A stretch of 64,000 nt of DNA from Ailanthus altissimus. Lineage: Eukaryota; Streptophyta; Magnoliopsida; Sapindales; Simaroubaceae. The DNA is taken from NCBI GenBank assembly GCA_946807835.1, contig OX327710.1, positions 19,146,501-19,210,500 on the forward strand, written 5' to 3'. A program made the translations under genes and the position numbers. Below are positions 57,346-64,000 of the stretch, piece by piece. Position 1 is the stretch's first letter; the number at the start of each line of letters is the position of its first letter. Under the pieces are notes generated by a model that was not told the DNA's origin, did no database searches, and worked only from the letters and a program-made list of their open reading frames with translations.

Positions 57346-59929
57346 ATCTATCAATTAATGTGATATTGTCTACTTTAAAATTTACTTTTAGGCTTTACTT
57401 TAAATGGTCTCGTACTAATAAAAATATTATTTATATCATTATCTTCTTTATTTATAATCAATGTATAATTATTTATAATCATGATCTTCCCATTAATAAA
57501 CATAACATAAATTATAATAAATGTAATTACTTGTAAATCACAAACATCAATTAAACTAATATATGTATAATGTGTGTATATATATAATTAAAATCTACAC
57601 AACTATTACTTTGATGATAACATGCACATTCTCAAAGTATATTTAAGTTTGACTTAAAAGTTCAAGTGACTATGAGTGGTTTAAAAATTCATAGGATTTA
57701 ATTTTTATCGTTAAAGATTTTTTTAAACTTATTTATAAATAATATTAAAAATTCAAAAGTGTTTCAAAAGTGAAAAACATTCAACTATAAAAGATGGAAC
57801 TTAATTTGAATAGAACTTCTTTTTCTTAAAAAAAAGACTGAAAGAAAGATGTCATTCTTATTTGTTCCAAAAGAAACTATTTTTGAGAAATATTTTTGGG
57901 AAAAAAAAGAACAAAATACAAAACTATAAATTGCCTCCTTATATTTTAAGCATTACCCACTTATCCCTTAATGTTTCAAATTACAGAAAAAAAAACTCTA
58001 TGATTACAAAAATTTTATTTAATAATAATTATTTATTGTATTTTTACTAATCTAACCTCACATTATTATTTTTTATAAATTAATAATGTAATATTTTTAA
58101 AATAATACTAAAATAATAACATATTTAAATTATTATGGAAGAATGAATTTTTTTATTTTATATTTTATTTTGTATATTATATTTTTACTAATATTAATAT
58201 TTTTAATGCATCAATATTGAATGTTTATTAGAAAGAATAAATATCGTATATATATATATATATTTTTAAATATAATTCATTGTGTCTATAAGATATTTAT
58301 TATTTCTAAAGAGCATTAAATATTAAAGCATTAAAAAATATCAATATTAATAAAAATATCATATACAAAACAAAATAAAAATATAAAAATAAAATAATAA
58401 AAATATTCATATAATTTTTATTATTTTAATATTATTTTAAAAACATAACATTTATAATATATGAAAAATAGTAATAATATAGAGTAAATTAATAAAAATA
58501 CAATAAATAGTTAACATTAAATTAATCTTTATAATAATAATTTTTTTTTAATAATTTAAAATATCAAAGAAGTAAATGAGTAATGTTTAAAATATTATTG
58601 GGAAAATTTATAATTTCCCTTTAATAAATGCAGGGTGGTTATTTATATAATTAACTTTGACCGGACCAGACCAACTGGACCACCATGAGTCATGAGTGCA
58701 CCAAGAGAAACAGCTAGGGTGGTTGGACCAAGTCTTGACGTCAACTCCAAAATTATTAGGCTTCTGTAAGTGGATTTCTATAATGTTAGGCCTGCACCAT
58801 TATTACTTCTCACTTGAACCATTATAATGGAGGGGTCCAAAAGTGCTTTTGGATAACTAAAGAAATATATATATTTTTTTATATTAGTTTAACATTAAAA
58901 AATCATAAATACATAAATTTAAAAGTATTAGTTTTTAAAATTCAAATATTAAGAAAAAAAATTAAACAAATAATTTAAATTTAATAATTCAACTTCTATT
59001 TAGTATTTAACTCAATTCAGTTCTATTCGGTATTCAATCAAAAAAGATAAAAACTATTTTAGTTACATTACTATTTTGATTTATTATTTAATTTGATGAA
59101 AGGATTTATGTGTTCGTATTTGTATTAATTTTAAATGAAAGTTTTTGGTGAAAAGATTGTATCCCCTTTGATATATTCATTTTAAAAATATAACACATAA
59201 AAATATAACCAACTATAATAGTGACAATAATAATGAAAAAAAATATTTTAAGATACAAGACATCATTTTATTGAACAATCTTATTGAAACTATTATATAT
59301 AAAATTTTCTCTAATTATTGTTATAATAGTGAAATTTTGTAATTTGACCAAATTGGTAATGTTAGATTAACTTTAATTTGACTTTAAAAAGTATATAGAA
59401 TGACTCCAAATTAATATATATATAACTTCCCCTATAATTGTTCAAATTCGAATAAAACATATGGAGTAGGAGTTAATAATTTGTAAGTAAGGTTTATCGT
59501 CTCCATTCAAAACTTTAATATATATATATATATAATGTGAAAATAATTATACATTATTTTGGTTGTATTATAATTTTTTTACATTAACTATATATCATAT
59601 ACACATAAATGTATGAATTCACGCTTTTCTATATTAATTATACAATTATATTACATATACGCTTATGTACATTTGAACTCAAACTTTATTAAAAAAGAAG
59701 GTCATAGGAAGAATAAAATTTTATAAAAAAAGAGAAAATAATCACACTATTTAACTTCCGTCAAAATTTGAAATTTTAATTAAAATTAAAGAAGAAGTCC
59801 TTCAATTTTATCGTTAAAATAAGCGTTTAAGTGTTATAATTTTTATTAAAAATTTGAAATTTTTTTAATTTTCCTCTCTCATTATAATAAATGTAAACTT
59901 ATGAGTCAAATGCATCGGCTATAATTTAA
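57346..59929. other. AT-rich intergenic region, no gene seen
   Basis: Very AT-rich, with TA dinucleotide runs at about 58247-58262 and 59518-59534. The frame at 57862-58050 is Lys/Asn-rich and considered chance. Confidence 0.5.
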
Positions 59930-60052
59930 ATTAATTCTCAAATTTATAGATAAGATCTCCTTCAAAATTTAAAAATCATTGTATAATTCAATTAATTCTC
60001 AAATTTACTGGCAAGATCTCCTTCAAAATTTAAAAATCATTGTATAATACGA
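59930..60052. repeat. Tandem duplication, unit 61 bp
   Basis: TTAATTCTCAAATTTA, AAGATCTCCTTCAAAATTTA and ATCATTGTATAAT occur twice at an offset of 61 bp. Confidence 0.85.
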
Positions 60053-60801
60053 TCTATAAAATAAATATATGGACATGAAACAAGATCTTGATTCAAAATT
60101 TAAACCCAACACATCATTTTTTAAATCATATTTTAACCACACAACTGCCAATACTCAAATTACTATTTTTATTCTCCTCCTAAACGGTAGCTTAACCAAA
60201 ATTTTGGCATCCCAAGAAAACATATTAAATATTATTAAATGGAGTATTCACATCCATGCCCCTGATTTCTTATACTTCTGAAATAAGGACATAATGTGTC
60301 TTTTTTGTATCACATAGGTCCTTTGATCCTATTAAAATGACCAATTTATCCTTATCGTATTAATTTTGACCAGCACTATATTAGAATAGGTAACTTAATA
60401 CAAGGGTATTTTAGCTGCGAGCTGTACAAACTAACTATATAAAATTTTACGTATAATTGATGTGGTATCATATAATTAAATGAGTAAAAAGAAAAAAATT
60501 CTTAATATCACATCATCCATTATGATTTATTGCATCAAGTTTTTGTTGTTATTTATGTAATAATATCGTGCCACGTCAGTTTGTATAATTGGTATGTCTA
60601 GTGTTATTCTTCGGTAATTACGATAGACATTATGGATTTATTTTATATTAATCGACAAGTTATGTCCTTACTGGCAAATACTGTGAAAAATTAGGGACCT
60701 GGGCAGTAAACTTGAAATCACAAGTCTACTATGCCTCTCTGTCTCTCATATTAATTATCATTTCAGTTTTTATTGCCTAAAAGATTCAAAATCTCAACGA
60801 T
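60053..60801. other. Upstream flank of the IQD gene
   Basis: A 70-codon frame at 60069-60281 has no domain. This is likely promoter territory of the following gene. Confidence 0.4.
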
Positions 60802-60808
60802 TATATAA
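60802..60808 (+). promoter_or_regulatory. Candidate TATA box of the IQD gene
   Basis: TATATAA about 35-50 bp before a GA-rich leader (GGAGGAGAGAGAGAG near 60865-60880). Confidence 0.45.
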
Positions 60809-61346
60809 GGTCAACATGCAAAAGACCTTTTTTTTCAATTGCATCTCCAAACTGATAGAGAAAGGAGGAGAGAGAGAGAGTTTCTGCCGAATCAAAGCAA
60901 CGGCAGTAAGTACTGTTGTAGTACTGAGAGAGGTGGTAATGATCATAGAAGATCAGTGAAGCAAAAGATTTTTTTTAGAAACTGAAAGATCTTCTCTAGA
61001 CCTATAGGGAAAGAGAAGTTTCAGTTCTTGTTTTACTCTTCGGCTAATTAACACTCAAAAGTTGTAGAGACTATAAAAAGCAAAATCCTTTAGTGGGTCT
61101 CTTGCTTTAATGTGAGAAAAAAAGGAAGAGAGAAGTGGAGGCTTGTGGTAAAATCTTAAAATAACAAAAAGGTTTATTTTTTAGCCTATAAGAAACTCAC
61201 AAATCTAGTGGGAGTCACCATTTTTAGTACACACTGCTCCACAAAGTTAGTAAGAGAAAGATTTCTTTCTTTTTTTTCGGTTGAGGGAGAGAGAGATAGA
61301 AAGGGAGGGAATTGGGGATTTTACTCGGTGTTTTGAATTTGAGAAG

Positions 61347-62021
61347 GTGAGTTGAATCTTCTTACTTTTGTTTCTCTTTTGTGATAATGACTACTTTTTC
61401 ACATGAAGTACATTTTTTTTAACTGACGTTATGTCCTGTCTTTGTCTCTAATCCGTTGTTTTGTGCGTGCTTAGTCAGGGAGTTTTTTTTTTTTGAACCT
61501 TCATTATTTTATGCTATCATTTTGCCATTTCTGTATCTTTCTGCGAACATCTTTTTGTCTTGTAATCACAGTTCTTCACGAGGGTTGTGTCAGATTTTTA
61601 TTCTTCTTTTCAAAAAACCATCTCCAAAAATCCAGTCTTTATCCAATTTTTTTAAAGTGCTTTTGATGCTTTTTCTATGATTATGTTTTTGCTCCCATAC
61701 TGTTACTCTTACTCATCACTTCTCGTCTCGTAATCTGTAAAGATTCTACAGCTCTTTCAGTCTATAAACTCCACTTGTTAGTCTTTGGTTTCAGTTTTTG
61801 AACACATTTTTGTTTCTTTGTTTTGTCCTCTCAAAAACACCTCCCTTTTCAAGTCCTTTTGTTCTGTAACCTCTTCTCTCTATAAGCTCCACTTGGCTCT
61901 TTTGTTTCAGTGTTTTCACAATTTGTTTCTCTTGTTATTCCCTCTAGTTTTGTCACTTCAGATTTTGTATAAAGAGAGGGAATGTTGCTTTACATTTCTT
62001 AACATTTTATTTCTCTTGCAG
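61347..62021 (+). other. Leader intron of the IQD gene
   Basis: A strong donor (GAGAAG/GTGAGT) and acceptor (TTCTCTTGCAG) bracket a T-rich 675-bp stretch ending 46 bp before the ATG. The small frames inside it are shadows. Leader introns near the start often raise expression in plants. Confidence 0.6.
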
Positions 62022-62067
62022 AAGTCTATTTTTTGTCATTTCAAATTTTGTAGTTGCAACAATAAAT

Positions 62068-64000
62068 ATGGGCAAAGCTACAAGGTGGCTAAAGGGATTG
62101 TTGGGTATGAAAAAGGAGAAAGAAAAGGACAATGTGGAGAGCTCAAATTCAGATGCAAATTCAAGTTTCAGTGACAACAGAAAGGAGAAGAAAAGATTCA
62201 GTTTTGGCAAGTCAGTGAGAGACACAACAAGTGTTAATTCCCAGACTCCAGTGAACATCCCAGCTAGAGACATGGCTTGGCTCAGGTCATACATTGCTGA
62301 CACAGAGAAGGAGCAGAACAAGCACGCAATTGCTGTGGCCGCTGCCACGGCGGCGGCTGCCGATGCAGCTGTGGCTGCAGCTCAGGCAGCAGTGGCTGTT
62401 GTTAGGCTGACTACTAATGGTAACAGGGCTCTATTTGGTGGAGGGAGAGAGAAATGGGCTGCTGTGAAAATTCAGACTGTGTTCAGGGGCTATTTGGTAA
62501 GTGGGTTCTTGTTTTTGATTCAATTTTATTGCCATTTTCTGGTCCAAGTTGGTCAAAATAGCTCATTTTTATTATGCGTGTACTTTTAGATATTCATTGT
62601 TTCAGTTTATATTTAGGTATGTCTCTGCTTCATTGTGATATATGCAATGGTTTTTGTTTGTTTTGTTTGCTTCATGGAAGTACTTTGCTTAAATCTTACT
62701 TTTACGTCTGCCATTAAAAGCTGGGAACTTAGATTCAAATGGTAATGAAACAGTACATTTGTTTTTTTGGGAGTCAATGAAAGGAGATTTTTTTAAACTT
62801 TCTTTTTTACTTGGAAATCTAATAGTGTTAGTTTGATTTTATTTTGTGCTTTTCTTAATTTTTACTACATTCTCTTTTACTTGGTGATGTAATAGTGGAA
62901 TTTTATTTATGTTGTGGTAGTGCTTTTCTTAATGGTTACTTTTATGTCTGCCATCAAAAGCGGGAACTATGGATTGTTTAAACTACTTCCGTTGAAACGG
63001 CATATGTACTTCCCTGGGCTCAATGCAATGGTAGATTAGTTGTTTTCAACTTTCTTTTTGACTTGGCAAATTAGTCTGCTTCTTGTTTTCTGTTTTTGCT
63101 TTCTGGTCTCCATTCCAGAATTTGAATTTTTGAAATTTGAAGACTTGCTGTATTGAATTACACAACGATTGTTGGGGTTGTTACCTTTAAGTGAATCAAT
63201 TTAATAATGATTGCTTTTTGCTATTGCTTTGCTTGCTCACAATAAAATCAGTGCACTCTTCATGTGTGCCTTTTCACTTTTGTTGATTTTGGTTATGAAT
63301 GAACTTCTGCTCTCTGGTACTAGAGTCTTGCATTAAATATGTTGAATCATTTTAATTAATTGTCAGGCTCGGAAAGCCCTTCGAGCTTTGAAGGGATTGG
63401 TTAAGATTCAAGCTCTTGTTAGAGGCTATCTGGTTCGAAAACGGGCAGCTGCTACACTTCATAGCATGCAAGCTCTGATGAGAGCTCAAACTGCTGTTAA
63501 AACTGAGCGTGCTCGCCGTTCTTTCAATAAAGAGAACAGGTTTCAACCAGAATTTCGATCACGAAAATCCCTTGTAAGAAAACTCTCTATAGGACTTGTC
63601 TATAATTTGATTTAGTTCAGTCATTTTTGTCTCATTGAAAGTGGTTTTGTTATTTTCAGGAAAGATTTGATGAAACAAGAAGTGAAATTCACAGTAAGAG
63701 ATTATCTGCAACTTTTGAGAACCCAATTAGTGGTTTTGATGACAGTCCAAAAATAGTTGAAATCGACACATTCAAGCCAAGATCAAGATCTCGTAGATTC
63801 AATGCATTATCTGAATGTGGTGAAGATCTCACTTACCAAGCAATGTCATCGCCTCTTCTATGTCCTGTTCCAGCCCGAATCTCAGTACCTAGCTGCCAAA
63901 ATCTTCATGATTTTGAATGGTGCTTCACCGGTGATGAATACAAGTTCTCTACTGCTCAAAGCACTCCCCGGTTTGCAAATTCTATCCGATCCAATGCACC
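62068..64000 (+). CDS. IQ67-domain (IQD) calmodulin-binding protein, 3' end outside window
   Basis: Plant scaffold that binds calmodulin and usually decorates microtubules, nuclei or the plasma membrane. Visible exons are 62068-62496, 63367-63573 and 63660 to beyond 64000, about 325 residues without a stop. The N-terminus [13 protein letters not shown] is basic as in this family. An Ala-rich helix lies near 86-112. The IQ67 domain starts near 130 ([14 protein letters not shown]), with the second IQ motif at 155-170 ([15 protein letters not shown]) and a third near 174-190. The phase-0 intron after GYL is the hallmark position of the family. The C-terminal part ([13 protein letters not shown], then [12 protein letters not shown]) fits the IQD22-28 group, but I do not assign a number. 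Confidence 0.93.

Overview
This is an AT-rich eudicot nuclear window, probably from a woody rosid, though the species cannot be fixed from sequence alone. The evidence is GT-AG (and two GC-AG) introns, plant-specific families (Aux/IAA, LysM receptor kinase, IQD), plant Ty1/copia relics and a TRIM element. I rebuilt five protein-coding genes exon by exon; all reading frames close and all predicted lengths fit their families.

Layout: (1) 1159-5816, minus: LysM receptor-like kinase of the Arabidopsis LYK3 (At1g51940) type, 11 exons, 661 aa. (2) 6-22 kb: long intergenic stretch without a convincing protein gene, with several MITE-like inverted-repeat elements, a 196-bp tandem duplication and two GC-richer non-coding islands (about 15.4-16.3 kb and 19.0-19.3 kb). 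(3) 22726-25183, plus: Aux/IAA repressor of the IAA26/IAA18 type, 5 exons, 329 aa. (4) 25801-26463: 330-bp tandem duplication. (5) About 26.9-27.6 kb, minus: candidate non-coding RNA carrying a near-perfect bulged miR160 decoy site (endogenous target mimic) at 27224-27247. (6) 29299-33794, minus: membrane-anchored hexokinase (HXK1 type), 9 exons, 494 aa. (7) 35805-40907, minus: nuclear poly(A) polymerase of the PAPS2/PAPS4 type, 12 exons, 711 aa, with two probable GC-AG introns. (8) 43418-44201: broken copy of a CHUP1-like gene. (9) 44237-51137: degenerate Ty1/copia cluster arranged LTR-internal-LTR-internal-LTR, with a further LTR-like insertion inside the reverse transcriptase. (10) 52041-53993: a 1.24-kb copy of part of that cluster between two 359-bp direct repeats, with microhomology at both junctions. 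(11) 55146-55865: complete 720-bp TRIM retrotransposon with target-site duplication. (12) 56.5-57.3 kb: another copia LTR, itself interrupted. (13) 62068 to the window end, plus: IQ67-domain (IQD) calmodulin-binding protein, first three coding exons, 3' end outside the window.

The genes form no operon-like unit. The one functional link I see is auxin: the Aux/IAA gene lies about 2 kb from the miR160 decoy, and miR160 represses ARF10/16/17-class auxin response factors. The target-mimic locus is the most interesting finding. Next come the templated-insertion structure at 52-54 kb and the competing splice donors that decide the C-terminus of the poly(A) polymerase.
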